DNA of 64,000 nt from Bacteroidota bacterium. GTDB lineage: Bacteria > Bacteroidota > Bacteroidia > Bacteroidales > Tenuifilaceae. Below, piece after piece: positions 10,006 through 17,396 of the stretch. Position 1 is the first letter of the stretch, and the number at the start of each line of letters is the position of its first letter. The position numbers and the translations under genes are program-made. The stretch is taken from assembly GCA_029560875.1 (NCBI GenBank), contig JAKQKB010000091.1:1-64000 (forward strand), written 5' to 3'. The notes under the pieces are model-generated. The model was not told the DNA's origin, did no database searches, and saw only the letters and a list, made by a program, of their open reading frames with translations.

Positions 10006-10078
10006 TTCAGAATCTAGACGCAAGATTTCATTCATTGGAATTGTATCTTTGTCCGATATCTTGTGTCTAAATTCTAAA
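10006..10078. repeat. Long imperfect intergenic palindrome
   Basis: Bases 10006-10026 are complementary to 10058-10078 over 21 positions with three transition differences that would still pair as G-U in RNA; the loop is 31 bases. The arm has the core CTAGACGCAAGAT and its partner ATCTTGTGTCTA. No T-run follows, so it is not a typical terminator. It fills nearly all the space between fum and mtnA. Confidence 0.7.
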
Positions 10079-10091
10079 ATCTGCATTTATT

Positions 10092-11198
10092 TTGAAAGTC
10101 AACGGAAAGCATTACAGGACAATCTGGTTGGAGGAAGGCGGTACACCTTGCGTGAAAATTATCGACCAGCGTTTTTTGCCACATCAATTTGTAATTGAGG
10201 ATATAACCAACTTCAACCAAATGGTTGTAGCAATTAAGAATATGCACCTTAGAGGTGCTGGGTTAATTGGGGTTGCTGCAGCCTATGGAATTTACTTGGC
10301 AATATTGGAGTCCGCTAAAACCGATAGTTTTGATACAAATCTATCTAAACTAGCCAAAGAACTTGCTGAAACCCGACCCACTGCGGTAAATCTGATTTGG
10401 GCAATTGATAGGCTGATGGCCGAAGTTGCAAAAGTAAATTCTATTGGAGATAAAATTAAGGTTGCAAGGCAAGTTGCTCAGCAAATTGCCGATGAGGATG
10501 CAGATAGCAGCCAAAGCATAGGTGTATTTGGGGTTGAGATAATAGAACGAATTAGTAAGGCTAAAAGCGGCGATATTGTAAATATTCTTACTCATTGTAA
10601 CGCTGGTTGGTTAGCTTTTGCCGATTATGGCACTGCCACTGCCCCAATTTACGAGGCTCATAAACGAGGCGTAAAAGTGCACGTTTGGGTTGACGAGACT
10701 CGACCACGGAATCAGGGTGCTTCGCTAACTGCCTGGGAGTTGTTGAACGAGGGCGTTCCTCACACCTTGATTCCCGATAATACGGGCGGTCATCTTATGC
10801 AGCACGGAATGGTCGATATGGTTATAACTGGCGCTGACAGGGTAACAAGTAATGGCGATGCTGCCAATAAAATTGGCACTTACCTTAAAGCATTGGCCGC
10901 GGCCGACAATAAAATTCCTTTTTACATTGCAGCACCATCGTCATCGTTCGATTGGACATTGACCGATGGTGTTAAGCAAATTCCCATTGAGCAACGTCAT
11001 CCTAACGAGGTTCGCTATATTTCAGGCTTATCAAATGGAAGGGTTGAAGAGGTGTTGATTTGCCCGGAGAATACACCTGTGGCCAATTATGGTTTTGATG
11101 TTACCCCTGCACGATTAATCACTGGGATTATTACGGAACGAGGTGTTTGCAGTGCAACAACCGAATCTATCCGTTCACTTTATCCCGAAAAATTCTAG
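10092..11198 (+). CDS. mtnA: 5-methylthioribose-1-phosphate isomerase
   Basis: Isomerises 5-methylthioribose-1-phosphate to the ribulose form (5-deoxyribose-1-phosphate is an alternative substrate of some members). The 368-residue protein has the eIF2B-like fold with RGAGLIGVAAAYG (54-66), THCNAGWLA with catalytic Cys169, VDETRPRNQGASLTAWEL and ITGADRVTSNGDAANKIGT with Asp249. The start is TTG 10092: no ATG occurs between the in-frame TAA at 10068 and the conserved MKVNGKHYR. Directly downstream are a class II aldolase and an MTA phosphorylase, so the three probably form one salvage operon. Confidence 0.94.
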   Translation: MKVNGKHYRTIWLEEGGTPCVKIIDQRFLPHQFVIEDITNFNQMVVAIKNMHLRGAGLIGVAAAYGIYLAILESAKTDSFDTNLSKLAKELAETRPTAVNLIWAIDRLMAEVAKVNSIGDKIKVARQVAQQIADEDADSSQSIGVFGVEIIERISKAKSGDIVNILTHCNAGWLAFADYGTATAPIYEAHKRGVKVHVWVDETRPRNQGASLTAWELLNEGVPHTLIPDNTGGHLMQHGMVDMVITGADRVTSNGDAANKIGTYLKALAAADNKIPFYIAAPSSSFDWTLTDGVKQIPIEQRHPNEVRYISGLSNGRVEEVLICPENTPVANYGFDVTPARLITGIITERGVCSATTESIRSLYPEKF

Positions 11199-11201
11199 TT
11201 T

Positions 11202-11807
11202 ATGCAGGATGGAGTAATAAAATTTACCTGCAACTGGACAAAGGCAGAGCCTTTTACTCCAGAAATCATAGCGGAACTCAACTATTGGCGTCAGATTCTA
11301 TATGCAAAAGGCTTAATTGGTCTCGATAAACAGGGGATTGGCTATGGAAACATCAGCATGAGGTATCAACAGAACCAATTCATTATAAGTGGCTCTGGAA
11401 CTGGGCAACACCCTGAATTAACCAATGAGCATTATACCTTAGTAACAAATTTTAATGTTCATAGAAACACTGTGGATGCCGTTGGGCCAATTATTGCATC
11501 GTCGGAATCGATGACACACGCAATACTTTACCAATGCGATCCAAGCATTAATGCTGTTGTACACATTCATCACCGGGAGTTGTGGAGAATTTTGATGTAT
11601 AAAGTGCCTACAACCGATAAAAAGGCCGAGTATGGTACCCCCGAAATGGCCAAAGAGATGGTTCGACTTTACAGTAAAACCGAATTGCCAAAATCAAAAT
11701 TGTTGGTTATGGCCGGACACGAGGAGGGTGTGGTATCTTTTGGTATAAATGTGGAATTGGCCGCAAAGATTATTGTCGATAAAATGATTGAATTAGGAAT
11801 AGAATAA
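11202..11807 (+). CDS. Class II aldolase/adducin family protein, probable salvage aldolase
   Basis: A 201-residue metal-dependent class II aldolase-fold protein. Visible are GYGNIS (47-52), the loop ISGSGTG (62-68), SSESMTH (100-106), HIHHRELW (121-128) with the metal-binding histidines and AGHEEGVV with a third histidine at 173. It sits 3 bases after mtnA and 10 before mtnP. In this context it could be MtnB (dehydratase of the universal methionine salvage pathway) or an aldolase splitting 5-methylthioribulose- or 5-deoxyribulose-1-phosphate into dihydroxyacetone phosphate and an aldehyde. I favour the aldolase because no mtnC or mtnD follows in the operon, but this is inference. Confidence 0.8.
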   Translation: MQDGVIKFTCNWTKAEPFTPEIIAELNYWRQILYAKGLIGLDKQGIGYGNISMRYQQNQFIISGSGTGQHPELTNEHYTLVTNFNVHRNTVDAVGPIIASSESMTHAILYQCDPSINAVVHIHHRELWRILMYKVPTTDKKAEYGTPEMAKEMVRLYSKTELPKSKLLVMAGHEEGVVSFGINVELAAKIIVDKMIELGIE

Positions 11808-11817
11808 ATTGCACGAT

Positions 11818-12564
11818 ATGAAGACTGTTGGTATAATTGGTGGTTCAGGGCTCGATAAACCTGAGATATTGCAAAATGCAAAAGAGGTGGAGGTTGTTAC
11901 GCCATACGGTAATCCTTCATCTACACTCAAAATAGGGAATATAGGCAATTGTAAAGTTGTTTTACTATCGCGTCACGGATATAGCCACCAGTATAGTCCA
12001 ACCGAGGTTAACTACAGGGCCAATATTTATGCTATGAAAGAGCAGAATGTTGATGTAATTATTGCCACAACGGCCTGCGGCAGTTTACGGCAGGAAATTG
12101 GCCGGGGCGATTTTGTTCTGCTCAATCAATTTATAGATTTCACCAAGAAACGCTCCAATACATTCTTTGACAGTTTTGCTACAGGAATTGCTCATCCTGG
12201 AATGGCTGACCCCTTCGATGAATCGCTCAGAAAAATCATACTCGATAATGCCCATAAATTAGGCATCAAAATTCATCCTAAAGGTACCGTGGTAACTATT
12301 GAAGGGCCTCGTTTCTCAACTCGTGCTGAATCCAGAATGTTTAGGAGTTGGGGAGCCGATGTTATTAATATGTCCATTGCTACAGAGGCTAGTTTAGCCA
12401 ATGAGTTGAAAATTCCTTATGCCGCAATTGCAATGAGCACCGATTACGATTGCTGGAAAGAGGATGAGCCTCCCGTTAGCTGGGAGGAAGTTCTGTCTAT
12501 TTTTGGCAAGAATGCCAATAACGTTATTGAACTGCTAGTAAGCACTATTAACAGTCTTGGGTAA
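11818..12564 (+). CDS. mtnP: S-methyl-5'-thioadenosine phosphorylase
   Basis: Phosphorolyses methylthioadenosine (and likely 5'-deoxyadenosine) to adenine and the sugar-1-phosphate that MtnA uses. The 248-residue protein has IIGGSGLD at the N-terminus, SRHG (51-54), TTACGSLR (84-91), VTIEGPRFSTRAE and STDYDCWKE. The aspartates in TDYDCW are the adenine-recognition signature of eukaryote-type MTAP and separate it from guanine/hypoxanthine-specific PNP. I chose ATG 11818 rather than the TTG at 11809, because the phosphate-loop strand starts immediately after it. It ends the mtnA-aldolase-mtnP cluster. Confidence 0.93.
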   Translation: MKTVGIIGGSGLDKPEILQNAKEVEVVTPYGNPSSTLKIGNIGNCKVVLLSRHGYSHQYSPTEVNYRANIYAMKEQNVDVIIATTACGSLRQEIGRGDFVLLNQFIDFTKKRSNTFFDSFATGIAHPGMADPFDESLRKIILDNAHKLGIKIHPKGTVVTIEGPRFSTRAESRMFRSWGADVINMSIATEASLANELKIPYAAIAMSTDYDCWKEDEPPVSWEEVLSIFGKNANNVIELLVSTINSLG

Positions 12565-12610
12565 AGGCATATGCTCGATTTTTAAAAAAAATTATGGTTA
12601 TTTTTTATTT

Positions 12611-12626
12611 GTTAGCATAATCTAAC
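12611..12626. promoter_or_regulatory. Probable MarR operator upstream of the marR-like gene
   Basis: Inverted repeat GTTAG-cataat-CTAAC, 16 bases, directly abutting the -7 box of the regulator gene. The same GTTAG-N6-CTAAC arrangement recurs at 13071-13086 in front of the neighbouring ATPase gene. Binding here would occupy the space between the -33 and -7 promoter elements. Confidence 0.65.
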
Positions 12627-12634
12627 TATATTTG
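12627..12634 (+). promoter_or_regulatory. -7 box TATATTTG of the marR-like gene
   Basis: Exact match to TAnnTTTG, placed immediately after the operator. The G is only four bases before the GTG start codon at 12639, so transcription would begin at or within a base or two of the start codon, predicting a leaderless message. Confidence 0.6.
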
Positions 12635-12638
12635 AAGT

Positions 12639-13055
12639 GTGAATGAACTAGAAAAAATAATATCGAAGTTGTCGAATATGATGACTCAGGTTGAGGAGTC
12701 GGCCAAGGAGCAATTTGGGCTTTCGGAACTTACCCTCACCCAAATGAATTATTTGGAAACCATCAATCAACTTGAAAATCCAAACATCACTGAGTTGGCA
12801 ACATCTTTAAAGTTGACTAAGCCAACCGTTACGGTTGCCATTGATAAACTTATTGAGAGAGAGTATGTTTACAAGGTTCAATCCGATGAGGATAGGCGAA
12901 GTTCTCATTTACACCTTACAGAGAAGGGTAAGAAGATAAATCAAATGCACGATTTTGCCCACAAGCAAATAGCCGAATCTGTTAGCAAAAGACTTAGCAA
13001 AACCGAGCGCGAAATACTTGTGGTTCTTTTAAATAGAGTTTTATCGAATAAATAA
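12639..13055 (+). CDS. MarR-family transcriptional regulator
   Basis: A 138-residue winged-helix regulator. The helix-turn-helix runs about residues 45-75 (ITELATSLKLTKPTVTVAID), followed by the MarR wing with the DEDRRSSHLHLTEKGKK motif (88-104), and helices at both ends for dimerisation. The start is GTG 12639; no better start exists upstream because the promoter lies there. A GTTAG-N6-CTAAC inverted repeat lies in its own promoter and again before the next gene, a P-type ATPase, so it probably represses both itself and the transporter. The ligand is not evident. Confidence 0.9.
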   Translation: MNELEKIISKLSNMMTQVEESAKEQFGLSELTLTQMNYLETINQLENPNITELATSLKLTKPTVTVAIDKLIEREYVYKVQSDEDRRSSHLHLTEKGKKINQMHDFAHKQIAESVSKRLSKTEREILVVLLNRVLSNK

Positions 13056-13061
13056 TTTTCT

Positions 13062-13086
13062 ATCTAACTAGTTAGATTATTCTAAC
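13062..13086. promoter_or_regulatory. Compound operator upstream of the P-type ATPase gene
   Basis: Contains three half-sites: a perfect 16-bp palindrome ATCTAACTAGTTAGAT (13062-13077), overlapped by GTTAG-attatt-CTAAC (13071-13086), the same 16-base layout as the site before the marR-like gene. The shared GTTAG belongs to both dyads, so two dimers could compete for it or bind side by side. Confidence 0.65.
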
Positions 13087-13094
13087 ATATTTTG
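13087..13094 (+). promoter_or_regulatory. Probable -7 region of the ATPase gene
   Basis: ATATTTTG occupies the same position after CTAAC as the TATATTTG box before the marR-like gene; it matches TAnnTTTG only in the TTTG part. The ATG at 13101 is six bases beyond the G, so the transcript would have essentially no leader. Confidence 0.4.
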
Positions 13095-13100
13095 CGGATT

Positions 13101-15644
13101 ATGGGAAAAAAATCGCACACTGAGAAGTATTTTGGTTTAACGGACCAAGAGGTTGCAGCCAAGCAAGCCAGCGAAGGATTCAATGAGCTACCTTCGTCCA
13201 AACCAAAAAATGTTTTGGAAATTGCCATTGGTGTGGTGAAGGAGCCAATGTTCCTGCTTCTTGTGGCTTGCGGTACTTTATACCTTATTCTTGGCGATAT
13301 TCAGGAAGGCCTTATGCTTCTTGGTTTTGTGTTTGTGATAATGGGTATTGAGTTCTATCAGGAGAAAAAAACTGAAAAAGCTCTTGATGCTCTTAAGGAT
13401 TTGGCGAGTCCCAGAGCTCTTGTAATCCGTAATGGTCAAACTATACGTATTTCCGGGAAAGAGGTTGTTACGGATGATATAATTATACTACAGGAGGGCG
13501 ATAGAGTTCCTGCCGACGCAATAGTGCTCGATTGCAACAATTTAATGGCAGATGAATCGCTTCTGACAGGCGAATCGGTTCCTGTCAGAAAAAGAGAATG
13601 GCTCGATGGCGATAAGGATTTTATTCCCGGAGGAGACGATATTCCTTGGGTTTACTCTGGGTCAATGATTATTCAGGGAAACGGTATTGCAAGGGTAAAA
13701 CACATTGGCGTAAATACTGAGATTGGTAAAATTGGCAAGGCATTGGAGTCGGTTGAGGAAGAGCCTACCCAACTTAAGAAAGAGATGGGTGTGTTGGTAA
13801 AACGCCTTGCAATAATTGGAATTGCGTTATGTGTTTTAGTTATTGTAGTATTCACCCTAACTCGCGGCGATTTGCTTAAAGGATTCCTTGCAGGCATAAC
13901 GCTCGCAATGGCTATGCTTCCCGAGGAGTTCCCTGTTGTGCTCACCGTATTTCTGGCTTTAGGCGCTTGGCGCATATCAAAAAAAAGCGTATTGACCCGC
14001 AAACCAGCCGCAATTGAAACCTTAGGCTCTGCAACTGTGCTTTGTACCGATAAAACAGGCACACTTACTCAGAATAAAATGACCATTACCAAACTTTACA
14101 ATGGTAAAGGTTTTATCGATATGTCATCAAAAACTGAGTTCTCAGAACCTTTCCATTTGGTGATTGAGTATGGTATTTTGGCCAGTCAGGTTAATCCATT
14201 CGACCCAATGGAAAGTGCCATTACAAGAATCGGCGAGGAGTACTTATTAAACACAGAGCATATCCATATAGATTGGGTAATGGAGAAGGAGTATCCTTTG
14301 TCGAAGGATTTACTGGCAATGTCGAGGGTGTTTACCAATACGGGAACCAACAAAAAAGTAATTGCTGCAAAGGGTGCTCCTGAAGCAATTTTCGACTTAT
14401 GCCATTTAAAGGGTGAAACACTTTCGCAGTATCAAAAGGCAGTGGCTCAAATGGCCTCCGAAGGCTTAAGGGTTTTGGGTGTTGCGAAGGCTGGGATTGG
14501 TGATGGGGACTTACCTCCAATTCAGCACGATTTTGAATTTGAGTTTGTTGGTCTTATTGGCCTTTCCGACCCAATACGTGAGACAGTGCCTATGGCTGTT
14601 GCAGAATGTTACCGTGCAGGTATTAGAGTAATTATGATTACTGGCGATTATCCTGTAACTGCGATGAACATTGGTAAAGATATTGGTCTACATAATCACG
14701 ATAAATGTATTACTGGTCCTGAGTTACAGCAGATGACAGAGGAAGAACTATCCGAGAGAATTAAGGATGTGAACATCTTTGCAAGAGTAGTTCCCGAGCA
14801 GAAACTAAAAATTGTGAATGCGCTTAAGCGCAATGGCGAAATTGTAGCAATGACGGGCGATGGCGTTAACGATGCACCTGCATTAAAGGCAGCCAACATT
14901 GGAATTGCAATGGGCGAAAAGGGAACCGACGTAGCTCGTGAGGCCTCTTCGCTGGTTCTTATGGACGATAATTTTGCATCAATTGTAGGTGCTGTAAAAA
15001 TGGGACGAAGAATTTTTGATAATCTTCAAAAGGCTCTTGGCTATATTTTTGCCATTCACGTGCCAATTGCTGGTTTATCATTAATCCCTGTGCTTTTTGC
15101 TGACCTTCCATTAATTCTTTGGCCTGTACATATTGTGTTCTTAGAGTTGATTATCGACCCTGCTTGTTCGATAATTTTTGAGGCAGAGCCTGAGGAGAAA
15201 AATGTGATGACTCGCCCTCCAAAAAATATCAACGAGCCATTCTTTGGGGCTAAGAAGATATTCCTCAGCTGTATGCAAGGTGTTGGAATACTAATTATTG
15301 GATTATTGGTTTACTTTATTGGCTATAAGCTGGGCTATTCCGAGAAAGCAATACGTACCTTTACATTTATTTCATTGATTGCATCGAATATTGCAGTAAT
15401 TCTATCGAACCGTTCTTGGTCTAATAGTATATTTAAAATTATGGTTACGCCCAATAAAGCTGTACGATGGGTTGTTGGTGGCGCTATTCTTTTCTTGATT
15501 TTAATTTTGAACGTTCCGTTCCTGATAGATTTATTCCAGTTCGAGAAGGTAACATTTGTGCAACAAATCATTTGTGCTGCTGCAGGTTTTGCAAGTATAA
15601 CCTGGTTTGAATTGTATAAGATTTTTCACAAGCAGAATATTTGA
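13101..15644 (+). CDS. Cation-translocating P-type ATPase (P2-like)
   Basis: An 847-residue ion pump. Landmarks in order: N-terminal cation-ATPase domain, actuator TGES (156-159), M4 motif LPEEFPVV (273-280), phosphorylation site DKTGTLTQNKM with Asp317, ITGDYPVTA, hinge TGDGVNDAPALKAA, and a six-helix C-terminal membrane part. The overall order is that of Ca2+/Na+-type P2 pumps, but M4 reads PEEFP instead of PEGL and M6 reads IIDPACSII, unlike SERCA or PMCA, so the ion is unassigned. ATG 13101 is preferred to the TTG at 13092, which lies in the promoter. A MarR-type regulator and shared operator precede it. Confidence 0.9.
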   Translation: MGKKSHTEKYFGLTDQEVAAKQASEGFNELPSSKPKNVLEIAIGVVKEPMFLLLVACGTLYLILGDIQEGLMLLGFVFVIMGIEFYQEKKTEKALDALKDLASPRALVIRNGQTIRISGKEVVTDDIIILQEGDRVPADAIVLDCNNLMADESLLTGESVPVRKREWLDGDKDFIPGGDDIPWVYSGSMIIQGNGIARVKHIGVNTEIGKIGKALESVEEEPTQLKKEMGVLVKRLAIIGIALCVLVIVVFTLTRGDLLKGFLAGITLAMAMLPEEFPVVLTVFLALGAWRISKKSVLTRKPAAIETLGSATVLCTDKTGTLTQNKMTITKLYNGKGFIDMSSKTEFSEPFHLVIEYGILASQVNPFDPMESAITRIGEEYLLNTEHIHIDWVMEKEYPLSKDLLAMSRVFTNTGTNKKVIAAKGAPEAIFDLCHLKGETLSQYQKAVAQMASEGLRVLGVAKAGIGDGDLPPIQHDFEFEFVGLIGLSDPIRETVPMAVAECYRAGIRVIMITGDYPVTAMNIGKDIGLHNHDKCITGPELQQMTEEELSERIKDVNIFARVVPEQKLKIVNALKRNGEIVAMTGDGVNDAPALKAANIGIAMGEKGTDVAREASSLVLMDDNFASIVGAVKMGRRIFDNLQKALGYIFAIHVPIAGLSLIPVLFADLPLILWPVHIVFLELIIDPACSIIFEAEPEEKNVMTRPPKNINEPFFGAKKIFLSCMQGVGILIIGLLVYFIGYKLGYSEKAIRTFTFISLIASNIAVILSNRSWSNSIFKIMVTPNKAVRWVVGGAILFLILILNVPFLIDLFQFEKVTFVQQIICAAAGFASITWFELYKIFHKQNI

Positions 15645-15650
15645 TAAAGT

Positions 15651-16283
15651 ATGGAAGTTTCAAATAAAGGGGTATGGATATGGGATAAATTCGCAAAGCA
15701 TTATAGCGGATTTATTACAAGAACGCTCGCCGATGCTTATGCCGAACTATACCGCCAAATTAAAGCAGATGTAGATGGCGTTGATTCTGTTTTGGAGGTA
15801 GCAACAGGTCCAGGACTAATAGCATTCGAAATTTCTGATTTAGTTAACCATATTGATGCTGTAGACCTATCGGCACAGATGATTGAGGTTGCTAAGGAGG
15901 TTCAGCGTCAGAAAGGTATGCAGAATATCAATTTTGCCTGTTGCGATGCATATAACTTGCCCTTCGCGGATGGTAAGTTCGATAGAGTAATTGCTTCAAA
16001 CCTGCTGCATTTGCTTAAGGAGCCAAACATTGCGCTAATGGAGATGAAAAGGGTGCTTAAGGATGATGGGAAAATTATTCTCCCAACATTCTGCCACGGC
16101 GAAAACTTTAAGTCGAGGTTTATTTCAATTTTTATGAGTTTATCAGGGTTTAAGGCCGAGAATAAGTGGAGTGTGGCAGGTTATGAAAATTATATTAGTG
16201 CTCTGGGTTTTAGAATAATCAAACTTGAAGTGATTAAAAGCAAAATCCCATTAGCCTATTTGGTACTGGAAAAAAACAGTTAA
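15651..16283 (+). CDS. Class I SAM-dependent methyltransferase
   Basis: A 210-residue Rossmann-fold methyltransferase of the UbiE/Methyltransf_11 type. Motif I is VLEVATGPGLIAFE (48-61), motif II VDLSAQMIEVA, then CDAYNLPFADGKFDRVIASN and a KRVLKDDGKIILPTF strand. Such proteins methylate small molecules or, less often, proteins; the substrate cannot be deduced. It begins 7 bases after the P-type ATPase and is 2 bases from the following GNAT gene, so it may be part of the same MarR-controlled transcript, which would hint at a linked stress or detoxification role. Confidence 0.87.
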   Translation: MEVSNKGVWIWDKFAKHYSGFITRTLADAYAELYRQIKADVDGVDSVLEVATGPGLIAFEISDLVNHIDAVDLSAQMIEVAKEVQRQKGMQNINFACCDAYNLPFADGKFDRVIASNLLHLLKEPNIALMEMKRVLKDDGKIILPTFCHGENFKSRFISIFMSLSGFKAENKWSVAGYENYISALGFRIIKLEVIKSKIPLAYLVLEKNS

Positions 16284-16285
16284 CG

Positions 16286-16723
16286 ATGAATGATATTGAA
16301 ATCAGGCCATCAGAATTGAGGGATTTGAACATAGTTTACGAATTAATCTGCGATTTGGAAGATACCAAATTGGATTTTGAGGCCTTTAAGTCGATATATA
16401 ACGCAAATATCAGGAACGCGGAGATATTGTATTTAATAGCAGAGTACAATGAAACAGTGGTTGGATTTTTGAGTATCCATGTTCAGCGCATACTTCACCA
16501 CTCAAAGCCAACCTGCGAGTTGCAGGAGTTGAATGTTTTTAGCGAGTATCGTTCAATGGGCATTGGAACAGCATTAATGCAAGAGGCCGAGAGAATTGCC
16601 AAGGAATTAGGGCTTGAGGAGATTGAATTAACCACAAAAGTCTTCCGCAAAAGAGCACAAGAATTCTATTTCCGCTTGGGCTATCAGAACACACACCTTA
16701 AATTTGTAAAGAAACTATCCTGA
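16286..16723 (+). CDS. GNAT-family N-acetyltransferase
   Basis: A 145-residue single-domain GNAT. The acetyl-CoA pyrophosphate loop is EYRSMGIGTALMQEAERIAKE, preceded by the ELQELNVF strand, with a C-terminal FYFRLGYQNTHLKFVKKL strand typical of the family. The acceptor is unknown. It ends the marR-ATPase-methyltransferase run; its TGA stop directly abuts the stop of the convergent CHU_C gene with no base between. Confidence 0.87.
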   Translation: MNDIEIRPSELRDLNIVYELICDLEDTKLDFEAFKSIYNANIRNAEILYLIAEYNETVVGFLSIHVQRILHHSKPTCELQELNVFSEYRSMGIGTALMQEAERIAKELGLEEIELTTKVFRKRAQEFYFRLGYQNTHLKFVKKLS

Positions 16724-17350
16724 TTATTTCTTGCCTCTAAACAAATACACAAAGCCTGTGGCAGGCTCATAGGTGTTTGTTAAATCCTCGATAATGTAGT
16801 AGTATATTCCCTCAGCCAATTCGTTACCTTGCTCATTCCTACCATCCCAGCGAACTACATCGGACTCGTGCTCGTAGAGCAAAGCACCTGAACGCGACAT
16901 AATCCTAAGAACAAAACGAGGAGTTCCTGCCGCAGTAAAAGTAAATTCGTCGTTTACTGAGTCTCCATTAGGCGAAAAAACATTTGGAATATCGGTAAGT
17001 TCAGCCTTAAGAGCGGTTGATAGTATAATTGATTTTGTTTCCTTGAAATTTTCACCATTTTTTGAATAGGATAAAGTTGCAACAACCCTATTTTGACTTT
17101 TTTTGTTGAATGACAATACGGGACTTTTATCACTAGATAATCTACTATCGCTAAAACTCCACTCAACAACGTCAACTTCATCATTAGGAATAAAGCGAAT
17201 TGATGCTTCAGAAGAATCCATGCTTTTCTCAAATATCCATGAAAAAGCATTGTTGTCCGATGTATTTACCTGCGAATAAACAGTGTTAATGCTTGCTGCA
17301 AACATCAACAATACAACAAAAGATATCTTGGTAAATAAAGTCCTGCTCAT
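16724..17350 (-). CDS. Exported protein with gliding-motility-type C-terminal (CHU_C) domain
   Basis: A 208-residue exported protein: signal peptide at about 1-26 (MFAASINTVYS), a short beta-rich region, and from about residue 115 a CHU_C/gliding motility-associated domain, recognised by IPNVFSPNGDSVNDEFTF, a short central strand and WDGRNEQGNELAEGIYYYII. In large Bacteroidetes surface proteins this domain is the type B sorting signal for the type IX secretion system. Here almost nothing precedes it, so it may be a minimal cargo or a stand-alone adhesin-like module. A porQ gene elsewhere in the window shows the secretion system is present. Confidence 0.85.
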   Translation of the reverse strand: MSRTLFTKISFVVLLMFAASINTVYSQVNTSDNNAFSWIFEKSMDSSEASIRFIPNDEVDVVEWSFSDSRLSSDKSPVLSFNKKSQNRVVATLSYSKNGENFKETKSIILSTALKAELTDIPNVFSPNGDSVNDEFTFTAAGTPRFVLRIMSRSGALLYEHESDVVRWDGRNEQGNELAEGIYYYIIEDLTNTYEPATGFVYLFRGKK

Positions 17351-17396
17351 TGCAAATCAATTTTATTGTAAATATAAACAAAAGCCATTTAGACTT

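Noticed and set aside
11202-11807. Naming the class II aldolase mtnB outright
   Set aside because: The motifs fit both MtnB dehydratases and salvage aldolases, and the operon lacks mtnC and mtnD; the gene symbol is therefore left empty.
13092-13100. TTG start for the P-type ATPase
   Set aside because: The TTG is part of the predicted -7 region; the family N-terminus starts at ATG 13101.
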